From Lacisediminihabitans profunda (GTDB lineage Bacteria; Actinomycetota; Actinomycetes; Actinomycetales; Microbacteriaceae), in the NCBI RefSeq assembly GCF_008040105.1, contig NZ_VRMG01000003.1:186001-250000 (forward strand): DNA of 64,000 nucleotides, read 5' to 3'. A program made the position numbers and the translations under genes. Within the stretch, counting starts at the first letter, position 1. Each line of letters starts with the position of its first letter. The notes beneath the pieces were generated by a model. That model was not told the DNA's origin and did not search any database. It saw only the letters and a list, made by a program, of their open reading frames with translations. Positions 17,502-26,139 of the stretch are shown here, in pieces.

Positions 17502-19604
17502 TCAGTGACCCGTCGGCCAGGCCTGAGTGAGGTGCTCCGCAACTCGAAGCGCGTTGGCCACGATGGTCAGGGCCGGGTTCACGCTGCCGTTGGTCGGATG
17601 CAACGAGGAGTCGCAGACGAAGACCCGCCTGGCACCGTGCACCCGTCCCCAACGGTCGGTGGCCGATGTCGCCGGATCCGACCCCATCCGCGCGGTGCCG
17701 CACGAGTGCTCGCCCGCCGCGGAGGCGGTTGCCGGGCCATGCTGGCGGCGGATGTCGCGCGCCCCGGCCGCTTCCAGCCACTGTGCGCCGACCCGGGCCA
17801 TGCCGGCTTCCACGTCGAGGGATGCCCAGTGCACGTCTTTGCGCAGTGCGGCGGCCGGTCTGCCCCATCGGTCGCGAAGGTGATCCGCGAGGGTCACCCG
17901 CGAGGAGGCCATCGGAATTTCCTGTCCCATTCCGAAGACGCCGAAGGCATGGGGGCGTCCGCTGCGCATCCACTCCTTGTGGCCGGCTCCCCAGCGTGGC
18001 ACGCCCGGCATGGCCGGGTTCGATGCGGATGTCAGGGGAAGCAGGCTCATCAGATCGACGATGACCCCACCGCCCCACGGAATGCTCTCGCCGTGGACGT
18101 GGTCGAGAGTGGCCACGGAGTGGCCGGGTCCGACGAAGTCTTTGACGGGCTCATCCGTCGTGCCGAGCATCGTGACAAACCTGTGATCGTGCAGATGTCG
18201 GCCGAGCTGATCGTTGCCAATGCCGCTGGCGAGGAGCAGCCGTGGGGTCTCGACCGCGCCGGAAGACACGACGACGACCTCACCGATCACCGTGAGTTCC
18301 ACGGGAGTCGTGGACGTGGACGCGATGAGCGTCACGCTGGCCGAACGCGCGCCGTCGCGCACCTCGATGACCTCGGCGTCGAAGAGCACATCGCAATTGC
18401 CCGTCGCAATGGCGCGCGGGATGAAGGTGTTGTTCGAACCATTCTTGGCGTTGACAGGACACGCGTGTCCGACGCATTGAGGGCACCGTACGCAGGCTGG
18501 TCTGCCGCCGTGCGGCACACTGTTGATGGCCAGTGGAATCGGACCCCAGCCCCAGCCCAGCGCATCCGCTGCCGCCCCGAGCAAGTCCCGCGCCGGCTCG
18601 GTCGCCATCGGCGGCATCGGATAACCGGCCGAGCGGGGCGTGCGCGAGGTCAGGCTGCCCTCCGCGCCGGAGACGCCAAGCTCCCACTCCGCTCGGGTGT
18701 AATAGGGCTCCATTTCGTCGTAGTCGATCGGCCAGTCCGCCAGGCTGGCGCCATCGGGGTTACCGAAAACGCGTGCCATCGCGAAGTCGTCCGGCAGGAA
18801 CCGCCACGACATGCCCTGCCACAGTCGGGTTCCGCCTCCGAAAACCATGGCGTTCAGTCCGTAGAGGGAGGCATCACCGGTGCCGTCGATTATGCGGTCG
18901 TCGTCCTGCAGGCGAGCGAGGCGCGGATGCCCCGGCCCGGGCCCCGCGGACGGCGCGTAGACGGCATTGCGCTTTCCGTGCAGGTGGTCGCCGCGGAGCG
19001 CAGAGTTCGGCAGGGGGAGGCCGCGTTCGATGAGCAACACGGTCTTACCCGCCTTGGCGAGCGTCTCCGCGGCGACCCCACCGCCGGGACCGCTGCCGAT
19101 CACGATCGCGTCGTATCCCGTGCGCACCTGATCGGGACGTATGCCCTCGATCGGATCGGGCTCGATCGGAATCACGCCGTGCGGCACCGCGCGGAATCCG
19201 ACCATCTCGAGCCCGATGGGAGTGTGACGTTCGGTCGGACTGCGGTGCGCTGAGGATGCGTAGAAGCCTTCCCAGCAGATCCGGCGCAGCGCCGCAAAGT
19301 GCGCGGCGGCACCGGGCGGGTCATCCGCGATCTCGAAGGAAGTGAGGATCGCATCCTGCTGCCGTGCGGTCAGCCCCGCGAACGAGGTCCCGCCGCTGGC
19401 GCGTGCCGCAGTGTCGAGAGCCGTCTCCAGCCAGCCGAGTGCGGGCCGTGCCCAGTCCAGCTCCTCGTTCGCCAGGGAGACATAGGCTGACACGCCGCCA
19501 TCCCAGCCGGCCGGCCAGTCGTCGGCCGGGATGATCCTGTCGACGGCGGCGCGGATGTTCGCGCTGAAGAGATCGATCGTGCTAACGCCCGGCGAGCGAA
19601 CCAC
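17502..19604 (-). CDS. GMC-family dehydrogenase with fused gluconate-2-dehydrogenase-subunit-3-like domain
   Basis: A 700-residue FAD-dependent oxidoreductase. Residues 1 to about 130 resemble the small gluconate 2-dehydrogenase subunit 3 family, which is normally a separate protein. Residues about 164-695 are the GMC catalytic part: FAD loop GSGPGGGVAAE (170-180), GGGTRLWQG (256-264), a four-cysteine cluster C-x2-C-x2-C-x4-C (Cys 371, 374, 377, 382), and a C-terminal His/Asn pair in HSCGTARMG (His 633) and SVNP (Asn 676). There is no Tat or Sec signal, so it should be cytoplasmic. Relatives oxidise sugars or glycosides, in some cases at C3. The GTG start overlaps the upstream permease gene by 23 bases, so it belongs to the importer operon. 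The substrate is unknown. Confidence 0.85.
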   Translation of the reverse strand: MVRSPGVSTIDLFSANIRAAVDRIIPADDWPAGWDGGVSAYVSLANEELDWARPALGWLETALDTAARASGGTSFAGLTARQQDAILTSFEIADDPPGAAAHFAALRRICWEGFYASSAHRSPTERHTPIGLEMVGFRAVPHGVIPIEPDPIEGIRPDQVRTGYDAIVIGSGPGGGVAAETLAKAGKTVLLIERGLPLPNSALRGDHLHGKRNAVYAPSAGPGPGHPRLARLQDDDRIIDGTGDASLYGLNAMVFGGGTRLWQGMSWRFLPDDFAMARVFGNPDGASLADWPIDYDEMEPYYTRAEWELGVSGAEGSLTSRTPRSAGYPMPPMATEPARDLLGAAADALGWGWGPIPLAINSVPHGGRPACVRCPQCVGHACPVNAKNGSNNTFIPRAIATGNCDVLFDAEVIEVRDGARSASVTLIASTSTTPVELTVIGEVVVVSSGAVETPRLLLASGIGNDQLGRHLHDHRFVTMLGTTDEPVKDFVGPGHSVATLDHVHGESIPWGGGVIVDLMSLLPLTSASNPAMPGVPRWGAGHKEWMRSGRPHAFGVFGMGQEIPMASSRVTLADHLRDRWGRPAAALRKDVHWASLDVEAGMARVGAQWLEAAGARDIRRQHGPATASAAGEHSCGTARMGSDPATSATDRWGRVHGARRVFVCDSSLHPTNGSVNPALTIVANALRVAEHLTQAWPTGH

Positions 19605-20472
19605 CGATGCCTCCGACGCTGAAGTACTTGTTGAGCGCGGCGAAGAGGAGCACAGGAGGCAGCATCATCACGACGGCCACGGCCATTACGAGTCCCCAGT
19701 TCGTCTGGTTCTGTTGGAAGAACGTCTGCAGACCGATCTGCAGCGTGTAGTTCTCGTCCGAGCGCAGGAACACGACGGCGACCAGATAGTCGTTCCACGC
19801 GAGCAGGAAGGCGAAGATCGCGGTGGAGAGCACGCCCGGAAGTGAGTTGCGCAGCACGATCCGCGCGAAGCTGCCGAACACGGAGCAGCCGTCCATCCAG
19901 GCTGCCTCCTCGAGAGTGATCGGAATCGAGTCGAAGTAGGCGGCCATCATCCAGATCGCCACGGACATGGTCGAGCCCACGTAGATGATCGTGACGCCGA
20001 CCAGGTTGTCGACAAGGCCGATCTGCGCGAACAGGATGAACAGGGGGATGACCGCGGTGACCACGGGCAGCGACTGCACGATGAACAGAATGAGCGAGTA
20101 GCCGGAGACGAGCTTGCTGCGCCCTCGTGAGAGCACGTAGCCGGCGGGCGCCGCGACGATCACGGCGATGACCACAGTGACGAGGGTGACGATGAGGCTG
20201 TTGGTGAGCCACCTTCCGACCGAGGTCTCGGTGAATATCTTGCCGAAGTTCTCCAGCGTGACTCCTCGGGCGGTGCTCCCGAGCGACGGCTCGAGGGAGA
20301 GGAGCACGACGGCCAGGATCGGCACCAGCACAACGGCGGCAATGACGAGGATGGCAGCGAAGCGCCACCATTTGCCCCTCTCCTGGGCCTGAGTGAGCGT
20401 GCGGCGCTTTGACGGGCGCACGGTGGTCGCGAACCGACCCGCAATAGTGGCACCTGAAGTTTCGACGCTCAT
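19582..20472 (-). CDS. Carbohydrate ABC transporter permease, MalG type
   Basis: A 296-residue inner-membrane permease with six predicted helices, of the MalG/UgpE type used for oligosaccharides and glycosides. A basic cytoplasmic N-terminus precedes the first helix ([17 protein letters not shown]). The EAA loop that contacts the ATPase is visible as [22 protein letters not shown]. No ATPase gene lies in this operon; such importers in actinobacteria commonly share a distant MsiK-like ATPase. The start overlaps the upstream permease stop by ATGA. Confidence 0.9.
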   Translation of the reverse strand: MSVETSGATIAGRFATTVRPSKRRTLTQAQERGKWWRFAAILVIAAVVLVPILAVVLLSLEPSLGSTARGVTLENFGKIFTETSVGRWLTNSLIVTLVTVVIAVIVAAPAGYVLSRGRSKLVSGYSLILFIVQSLPVVTAVIPLFILFAQIGLVDNLVGVTIIYVGSTMSVAIWMMAAYFDSIPITLEEAAWMDGCSVFGSFARIVLRNSLPGVLSTAIFAFLLAWNDYLVAVVFLRSDENYTLQIGLQTFFQQNQTNWGLVMAVAVVMMLPPVLLFAALNKYFSVGGIGGSLAGR

Positions 20473-21431
20473 TCGATGTTCACCTTTCGGATCTGGCGGT
20501 ACAGCAGCGTGGCGATGATGACGAGCACGATGGTCATCATGAAGGCGATCGCGACGCCCGGACCGGTCTGGAAGTTCTGGAAGACCGTGGAGTAGGCCAG
20601 GACAACGAGTGTCTGGGTGGAGTTGACCGGTCCGCCACCGGTGAGCAGGAAGATGCTCGGGAAGTCATTGACGCAGAAGATCGTCATCAGGATCCAACTG
20701 ATGTAGGTCGAGCGCGAAATCATCGGAAGGGTGATCCGCCCGAACGTCTGGAACGCGGTGGCGCCGTCGACCTTGGATGCCTCGTAGACGTTGACGTCAA
20801 CGGAAGCGAGTGCCGAAGACATCATCATCATCATGAAGGGGAAGCTGATCCACACCTTGAACACGCACACCGTGACCTGCGCGAGAAGCGGATTGGCAAG
20901 GAACAGTACGTTGCCGAGGCCAAGAGCCTCGGCGAGGATCGGCAGTGGCGACTGCGGCGTTGCCACCAGCCAATTCCACGACGTGGCTGAGACGACGACC
21001 GGGACAACCCAGGGCAGCAGCAGCAGGACCTTGAACAGGCCGCCCGCCGGGATGCGGGTGCGCAGCAGCAGGGCGAGGGCGAGTCCGATGGCCCAGCTGC
21101 CGAATACGCCGACGAGCGTGAAGACGACGGTGAAGAGGGCCGCGTGCCAGAAGGCCGGGGTCTGCACCATCGCAATGTAGTTGTTCAGGCCGACGAAGTT
21201 GCCCGCGCTGAGAAGGTCGCCGTTGCGCAGCGACTGGAGCCCCGCGTAGATCACCGGGTACAGGTTCAAGAGCACGAGCAGGATCAACGACGGGAGGACA
21301 AAGAAGACGAACGCCCGGGAGTGCGTGACCCGGCGCCGGCGTTCTCGGTTGCTGGGCGGTCTGCCAGACCCGGCGTTCCCCACGCCGCTCCGCGCCCGTT
21401 TGAGCGCTCCGGTCACGGACTCGGTCGTCAT
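20469..21431 (-). CDS. Carbohydrate ABC transporter permease, MalF type
   Basis: A 320-residue permease pairing with the downstream MalG-type subunit. It has a basic cytoplasmic N-terminus with RERRRR, a first helix ([16 protein letters not shown]) and the EAA loop [20 protein letters not shown] near residue 220. The ATG at 21431 is preceded by AAGGAG. It begins 75 bases after the binding-protein stop, across a stem-loop. Confidence 0.9.
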   Translation of the reverse strand: MTTESVTGALKRARSGVGNAGSGRPPSNRERRRRVTHSRAFVFFVLPSLILLVLLNLYPVIYAGLQSLRNGDLLSAGNFVGLNNYIAMVQTPAFWHAALFTVVFTLVGVFGSWAIGLALALLLRTRIPAGGLFKVLLLLPWVVPVVVSATSWNWLVATPQSPLPILAEALGLGNVLFLANPLLAQVTVCVFKVWISFPFMMMMMSSALASVDVNVYEASKVDGATAFQTFGRITLPMISRSTYISWILMTIFCVNDFPSIFLLTGGGPVNSTQTLVVLAYSTVFQNFQTGPGVAIAFMMTIVLVIIATLLYRQIRKVNIE

Positions 21432-21467
21432 GTGCTTCTCCTTTGAAGGTTCTCGTGAGGGGCAAAG

Positions 21468-21497
21468 GGCTGGGCCCGGCTCGCGCTGGGCCCAGCC
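21468..21497 (-). promoter_or_regulatory. Intercistronic stem-loop after the binding-protein gene
   Basis: A perfect 10-bp stem (21468-21477 with 21488-21497) with a 10-nt loop and no T-run, between the minus-strand binding-protein gene and its permeases. It repeats the arrangement seen in the other importer operons. Confidence 0.65.
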
Positions 21498-21506
21498 GAA
21501 CCGGCA

Positions 21507-22826
21507 CTACTTCATGAGGCCTTCCATTGAGGTCTGCAGCGTGGTCAGGGCACTCTTCGCAGTGGTGCTGCCACCGAGGATCGACTGCGCGAAGGTGATC
21601 ATCGGAGCAGTTCCATCGACGGTGTTGGCGATGTTGTAGAACAGCCCGTCTCCCCCGGGAGCGGCCCAGGTCTTGAAGATGGGCTGCCATTCCTCGATGA
21701 TCTTCACGTTGTTCGGGTCTGCCTTGAACTCAGGGGTGTCCGCGATCGACTTCAACGGCGGCAGGCCGATCCCCGTCTTCTTCGTCCACAGGTCCTTCAT
21801 GTTCTGGTAGTAGTACGTGAGGAAGGCTTCGGAGCTGGCCTGACTCGGCGTGTTCTTGTACATCATGATGTTGTTCGGGAAGTACAGGCCGCCCTTCTTG
21901 CCGCTCGGGCTGGTGAGCGGGCTGCCGACCACGAGGTCGCCCGCCACATCGCCCACGGCGCCCGCGGCGAGCCCGGCGCCGTCCCAGCCGAAACCGAACT
22001 TCTTCGCCTTCCACTGCGCCTGAACGTTGGCGCTCGTGTAGGTGGCGGCCGCTGGGTCGCTGTATCCGCTCTTCACGAGGTCGAGGATGAATTGCATGGC
22101 CTCGATGTTTTCGGGAGTGACGCAATCCGGCTTCTTGTCCGCGTTGAAGAGTCCGCCGCCGTTGTTGATCATGAACGCCGCGAGGATGTGACTGCCCGTG
22201 AAGCTACCGGCGCCGGAGCCGAGCCCGAAGCCGTAGACGCCGTTCTTCTTGAGCGCTGCGCACACGTTCCGGTAGGAGTCCCAATCCGTCGGCGGCTCGA
22301 CGCCAGCCTCCGACAGCAGCGTCTTGTTGTACCAGGAGATGCGCACGTCGAGGTTGTAGGGCACCGCGGCGTAGCCCTTGTCGGTCTTCATCGTGTCGAC
22401 CAGACCGTCGAAGAAGTCGTCGTAGATGCCGTTCTTCTTCCAGCTGTCGAGCAGGTTGTCGGCGTACGCGATCTTGCCCTGGTTGGCGAACTGGAACGCC
22501 TGTGTTCCACCGCCAGAACTCACTGCCGGGCCGGTGTTCGACGCCACGGCGGACGAGAAGGTCTGGGTGAAGTTCGCCCACTGGATCTCCTGGTAGGTGG
22601 CCGCGCCCAACCCGCTCTTCGGTGCGTAGGCGAGGGTGATCTTCTTGTCCAGCGGATTGAACTCCGTTCCGCCCCACGGCATGTTCCAGAACTTGATGCC
22701 CTTGGCGGAACCTCCGGATCCGCCTCCCGTCGAACACGCTGCGAGTGCGGCGGTCGCTGCGACGCCTCCCGCGATTCCTAGGAACCCCCGCCTCGAGAAG
22801 GAAGATCCTGTGGATTGTGACGCCAT
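21507..22826 (-). CDS. Extracellular solute-binding lipoprotein (family 1), Tat-type signal
   Basis: A 439-residue binding protein for the importer encoded downstream. The N-terminus has a twin-arginine motif (SRRGFLG, Arg 12-13), a hydrophobic stretch and a lipobox LAAC with Cys 31, so it is probably a Tat-exported lipoprotein. The other four binding proteins in the window have plain Sec lipoprotein signals. The mature part shows family 1 oligosaccharide-binding features. The frame is open much further upstream, but the ATG at 22826 has GGAAAGGAA before it and begins the signal peptide. It is divergent from the LacI regulator. The ligand is not predictable; a glucoside or disaccharide would fit the adjacent oxidoreductases. 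Confidence 0.9.
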   Translation of the reverse strand: MASQSTGSSFSRRGFLGIAGGVAATAALAACSTGGGSGGSAKGIKFWNMPWGGTEFNPLDKKITLAYAPKSGLGAATYQEIQWANFTQTFSSAVASNTGPAVSSGGGTQAFQFANQGKIAYADNLLDSWKKNGIYDDFFDGLVDTMKTDKGYAAVPYNLDVRISWYNKTLLSEAGVEPPTDWDSYRNVCAALKKNGVYGFGLGSGAGSFTGSHILAAFMINNGGGLFNADKKPDCVTPENIEAMQFILDLVKSGYSDPAAATYTSANVQAQWKAKKFGFGWDGAGLAAGAVGDVAGDLVVGSPLTSPSGKKGGLYFPNNIMMYKNTPSQASSEAFLTYYYQNMKDLWTKKTGIGLPPLKSIADTPEFKADPNNVKIIEEWQPIFKTWAAPGGDGLFYNIANTVDGTAPMITFAQSILGGSTTAKSALTTLQTSMEGLMK

Positions 22827-22903
22827 GACAGTTTCCTTTCCAGCCGCCGTCGCCAGTGGCGGCGGCCATGATTCTTCTTTGGATGCATGTGTCGCTTTAT
22901 GGA

Positions 22904-22916
22904 TGAAAAGGTTTCG
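22904..22916. promoter_or_regulatory. Candidate LacI-type operator in the divergent region
   Basis: The site TGAAA-AGG-TTTCG resembles degenerate LacI/CcpA-type operators and lies just downstream of the minus-strand promoter. The same 11-mer AAAAGGTTTCG recurs at 23041-23051 in the first codons of the regulator, and a related AAAGGTTGCG occurs at 24094-24103 before the next operon. Confidence 0.4.
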
Positions 22917-22931
22917 TGCGGCGACGGCCTC

Positions 22932-22960
22932 AGTATTCAATGCTTCTTGGGCGTTGTCAA
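22932..22960 (-). promoter_or_regulatory. Promoter of the binding-protein/permease/GMC operon
   Basis: On the minus strand a perfect -35 TTGACA (22960-22955) is followed after 17 bases by AATACT (22937-22932). It would give a leader of about 100 bases before the start at 22826. Confidence 0.6.
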
Positions 22961-23018
22961 CAGACAAACAGGGGGAGAAGCCCGCGCCCGAAGCCTGAGA
23001 ACGACCCCGGATGCGCAC

Positions 23019-23024
23019 TACCAT
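23019..23024 (+). promoter_or_regulatory. -10 box for a leaderless LacI-family mRNA
   Basis: TACCAT ends exactly six bases before the ATG at 23031 and no ribosome-binding site is present, so transcription probably begins at the start codon. Confidence 0.6.
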
Positions 23025-23030
23025 TGGCGC

Positions 23031-24053
23031 ATGAGTCTGCAAAAGGTTTCGCCGGGACGGGCCACGCTCGCGGAGATCGCCCGCGATGCGTCCGTGTCGA
23101 TGTCCACGGTGTCGAAGGTGCTCAACGGCCGGGCCGGTGTCTCGGATGCGGTGCGTGAGCGAATCGAAGGATTGCTGCACAGCGCTGGATACAGTCGGCG
23201 TGGCACCGCGTACGAGCAGGGAAAGCTCATCGAGCTCGTGTTTGACAACATCGACAGTGAGTGGTCGCTTCAGATCATCCGAGGAGTCGAGCGCGTCGCC
23301 CGGGAGAACGGGCTCAGCGTCATCCTGACCGAGAGCGGCGGTCACCTGTCGCTCTCGCCCGATTGGATCGACGGGATCCTGCGGCGGCAGCCGGTCGGCG
23401 TCATCCTGCTCTTCTCGAACCTGTCCATCGATCACAAGCGCCAGTTGGCAACGCGGAACATCCCGTTCGTCGTGCTCGATCCCGCCGGGGATCCCGATCC
23501 CGATGTCGCCTCGGTGGGCTCCGCCAACTGGGCGGGCGGGCTGGCCGCCACTCGCCACCTGGTCGAGCTGGGTCATCGCAGAATCGCCATGGTCAGCGGT
23601 CCGCTGGCCATGCTGTGCTCACGCGCACGGCTGTCCGGTTACCGTGCCGCGCTGGAAGAGGCGGGCATCCCGATCGACCCGACGCTCGTTGACGCCGGCG
23701 AGTTTCACTACGAGGACGGCGTCGCGGCAGGCACGAGGCTTCTGTCGAGGGCGGATCGGCCGACGGCGATCTTCGCGGGCAACGATCTCCAGGCATTCGG
23801 AGTGTACGAAGCCGCACGGATGTTGGGGCTCGTCGTGCCGGATGACGTCTCCGTGGTCGGCTATGACGATGTGCCCAGTGCGAGTTGGATGGGGCCCAAA
23901 CTGACGACCGTGCATCAGCCGCTGATCGAGATGGCCGAGCAGGCGACGCGCCTGGTGCTGGCCCTGCGTGACGATCCTCACCGGAAGCTTGTTCGAATCG
24001 ATCTGGCGACGAGCCTGGTGGTGCGGGCAAGCACGGCGCCGCCCAGAGGCTGA
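23031..24053 (+). CDS. LacI-family transcriptional regulator
   Basis: A 340-residue regulator with LacI helix-turn-helix (LAEIARDASVSMSTVSKVLNG) and sugar-binding effector domain (AIFAGNDLQAFGVYEAARML, VGYDDVPSASWMGPKLTTVHQP). It is divergent from the importer/GMC operon and followed in the same direction by the oxidoreductase/ThuA operon, so it likely controls both. The ATG at 23031 is chosen because the -10 box lies at leaderless distance and the conserved helix-turn-helix starts soon after. An upstream in-frame extension would overlap that promoter. Confidence 0.88.
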   Translation: MSLQKVSPGRATLAEIARDASVSMSTVSKVLNGRAGVSDAVRERIEGLLHSAGYSRRGTAYEQGKLIELVFDNIDSEWSLQIIRGVERVARENGLSVILTESGGHLSLSPDWIDGILRRQPVGVILLFSNLSIDHKRQLATRNIPFVVLDPAGDPDPDVASVGSANWAGGLAATRHLVELGHRRIAMVSGPLAMLCSRARLSGYRAALEEAGIPIDPTLVDAGEFHYEDGVAAGTRLLSRADRPTAIFAGNDLQAFGVYEAARMLGLVVPDDVSVVGYDDVPSASWMGPKLTTVHQPLIEMAEQATRLVLALRDDPHRKLVRIDLATSLVVRASTAPPRG

Positions 24054-24098
24054 GGGGCCCAAACTCGCACGACATGTTTCTGTCATGATGAAGAAAGG

Positions 24099-24128
24099 TT
24101 GCGCAGATCCCCGCGACCGAGATAGCGT
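24099..24128 (+). promoter_or_regulatory. Promoter of the Gfo/Idh-ThuA-Gfo/Idh operon
   Basis: TTGCGC (24099-24104) and TAGCGT (24123-24128) are separated by 18 bases, giving a leader of about 57 bases. The -35 overlaps an AAAGGTTGCG element similar to the candidate LacI site upstream. Confidence 0.5.
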
Positions 24129-24191
24129 GACGGCACACGCAATCCGGCTGGCCACCTCGTTCCAGCCGAACCGAAGAAGGAGTCTGCGCAG

Positions 24192-25397
24192 ATGAGTCGA
24201 CCCCCGTTCGGCGTGGCGCTCGTTGGCTACGGTTTCATGGGAGCAGCTCATTCCCAGGCGTGGCGGGTCGCACCTCGTTTCTTTGACTTGCCGTTCGAGC
24301 CACGAATGTCGGTGATCGTCGGGCGCGACCGATCGCGGGTCGAGGCGGCGGGGGAGCGATTCGGCTGGGCGTCGACCGAAACGGACTGGAAGCGCGTGAT
24401 CGAGCGCGACGACATCGACCTCGTCGACATCTGCAGCCCCGGTTCCACCCACGTCGAGATCGCGATAGCGGCGCTCGAGGCCGGCAAGCATGTGCTCTGC
24501 GAAAAGCCGCTCGCCAACACGGTGAACGAGGCCCGGCGGATGGCCGACGCGGCCGGTCGCGCAGCCGCGCGCGGGGTGTACGCCATGGTGGGCTTCAGCT
24601 ACCGGCGCGTGCCGGCGATCACCTTTGCCCGCGATCTGGTCGCTGCAGGCAAGATCGGCGAACTGAGACAGGTGCGCGCGCTCTATCTGCAGGACTGGCT
24701 CGTGGACGCGGAAGGTCCCATGACCTGGCGACTCGACAAGGACCTTGCCGGCTCGGGTTCCCTGGGCGACATCGGAGCGCACGCGATCGATGCGGTGCAA
24801 TTCATCACCGGTCGCCGGGTGAACAGCGTCAGCGGAATTCTGGAAACGCTCGTGTCCGAACGGCCGTTGCTCAGCGAATCAATCGGCCTCAGCGGAACGG
24901 CGTCCGAGGAGAGAGGGCGGGTGACCGTCGATGACATTGCGCTGTTCACGGCCCGGCTCGACGGCGGAGTGCTGTGCTCGTTCGAGGCGACGCGGTACGC
25001 GACCGGACGCAAGAATGCCTTCCGCCTCGAGTTCAGCGGTTCGACGGGCGCCATCGCCTTCGACCTCGAGCGGATGAACGAACTCGAGTTCTACGACGGC
25101 ACGGACGCGGCGGGACTGCACGGCTTCCGCCGCATTCTCGTGACGGAGCCGGAGCATCCGTACATGGCGGCATGGTGGCCTACCGGACATGGCATCGGGT
25201 ACGAACACCCGTTCTCACACCAGGTGCGAGACCTGCTGGTGGACATCGCCGCGGGCACCCAGCCGCGCCCGTCGTTCGACGACGGGCTCCAGGTGCAGCG
25301 GGTGCTGGAGGCGGTCGAGACCAGTTCGGCGGCCGGAAGCTCCTGGATCGCCGTGGGCGGTCACGACGGAGACAGTCCTGGAATGCAGAAACAATGA
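24192..25397 (+). CDS. Gfo/Idh/MocA-family oxidoreductase
   Basis: A 401-residue NAD(P)-dependent sugar or cyclitol dehydrogenase. N-terminal Rossmann fold VALVGYGFMGAAHSQAW, the conserved EKPLA with the putative catalytic Lys near residue 112, and the C-terminal domain signature LGDIGAHAIDAVQFI near residue 195. The ATG follows AAGGAG. It is first in a three-gene run with ThuA and a second family member. Related enzymes oxidise myo-inositol, levoglucosan, or C3 of glycosides; the sequence alone does not say which. Confidence 0.88.
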   Translation: MSRPPFGVALVGYGFMGAAHSQAWRVAPRFFDLPFEPRMSVIVGRDRSRVEAAGERFGWASTETDWKRVIERDDIDLVDICSPGSTHVEIAIAALEAGKHVLCEKPLANTVNEARRMADAAGRAAARGVYAMVGFSYRRVPAITFARDLVAAGKIGELRQVRALYLQDWLVDAEGPMTWRLDKDLAGSGSLGDIGAHAIDAVQFITGRRVNSVSGILETLVSERPLLSESIGLSGTASEERGRVTVDDIALFTARLDGGVLCSFEATRYATGRKNAFRLEFSGSTGAIAFDLERMNELEFYDGTDAAGLHGFRRILVTEPEHPYMAAWWPTGHGIGYEHPFSHQVRDLLVDIAAGTQPRPSFDDGLQVQRVLEAVETSSAAGSSWIAVGGHDGDSPGMQKQ

Positions 25398-25428
25398 GCG
25401 GCAATGGCCGTCGAATGGGGAGAGCTCG

Positions 25429-26139
25429 ATGACTTCGGCAACACCAAACGAGCGCAACGCGCTCATCGTGCGAGGCGGGTGGGACGGGCACCAGCCCGTC
25501 GAGACCACCAACTCGATGATCCCGTTCCTCGAGGGGAACGGCTTCACGGTTCGCATCGAGGAGTCGCCGGCGGTCTACACGGATGCCGACTACCTCGCGA
25601 CCGTCGACCTGATCCTGCAGATCAACACCATGGCATCCATCACCAAAGACGAATTCGCCGGCCTTCAGACCGCTGTGGTGAACGGCACCGGAATGGGCGG
25701 CTGGCACGGAGGGATCGCGGACTCGTATCGCGACAACGCCGACTACCTGCACATGATCGGCGGACAGTTCGCTCACCACGCGGGCAAACACCCGGCAGAA
25801 CGCACCGGCGAACAGTCCGACAACTACATCCCGTACACGGTGCACATCACCGAACTGGGTCGCTCGCACCCCATCACGCGCGGGATCGACGACTTCGACC
25901 TGGTGACCGAGCAGTACTGGGTGCTGAGCGACGAATACAACGACGTGCTGGCCACGACGACACAGGCCGTTCGCCCCTGGGACGCCTGGAATCGCCCCGT
26001 CACCGCCCCGGCAATCTGGACTAGGCAGTGGGGCAAGGGTCGAGTCTTCGTGTCGGCGCCCGGGCACCGACTCGAGGTGCTCGAGAACCCGAATGTACGG
26101 ACGATTGTGGAAAGAGGCTTGCTGTGGGCGGCGCGTTGA
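25429..26139 (+). CDS. ThuA-domain protein
   Basis: A 236-residue protein of the ThuA (trehalose utilisation) family, which has a class I glutamine-amidotransferase-like fold. Motifs visible: ALIVRGGWDGHQPVE at the start, GTGMGGWHGGIADSY in the middle and the C-terminal KGRVFVSAPGH. In rhizobia ThuA works with the Gfo/Idh protein ThuB in a 3-keto-disaccharide route. Here it sits between two Gfo/Idh genes. The ATG at 25429 has GGGGAG upstream; an in-frame extension into the preceding gene is not credible. The downstream gene overlaps its 3' end. Confidence 0.85.
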   Translation: MTSATPNERNALIVRGGWDGHQPVETTNSMIPFLEGNGFTVRIEESPAVYTDADYLATVDLILQINTMASITKDEFAGLQTAVVNGTGMGGWHGGIADSYRDNADYLHMIGGQFAHHAGKHPAERTGEQSDNYIPYTVHITELGRSHPITRGIDDFDLVTEQYWVLSDEYNDVLATTTQAVRPWDAWNRPVTAPAIWTRQWGKGRVFVSAPGHRLEVLENPNVRTIVERGLLWAAR

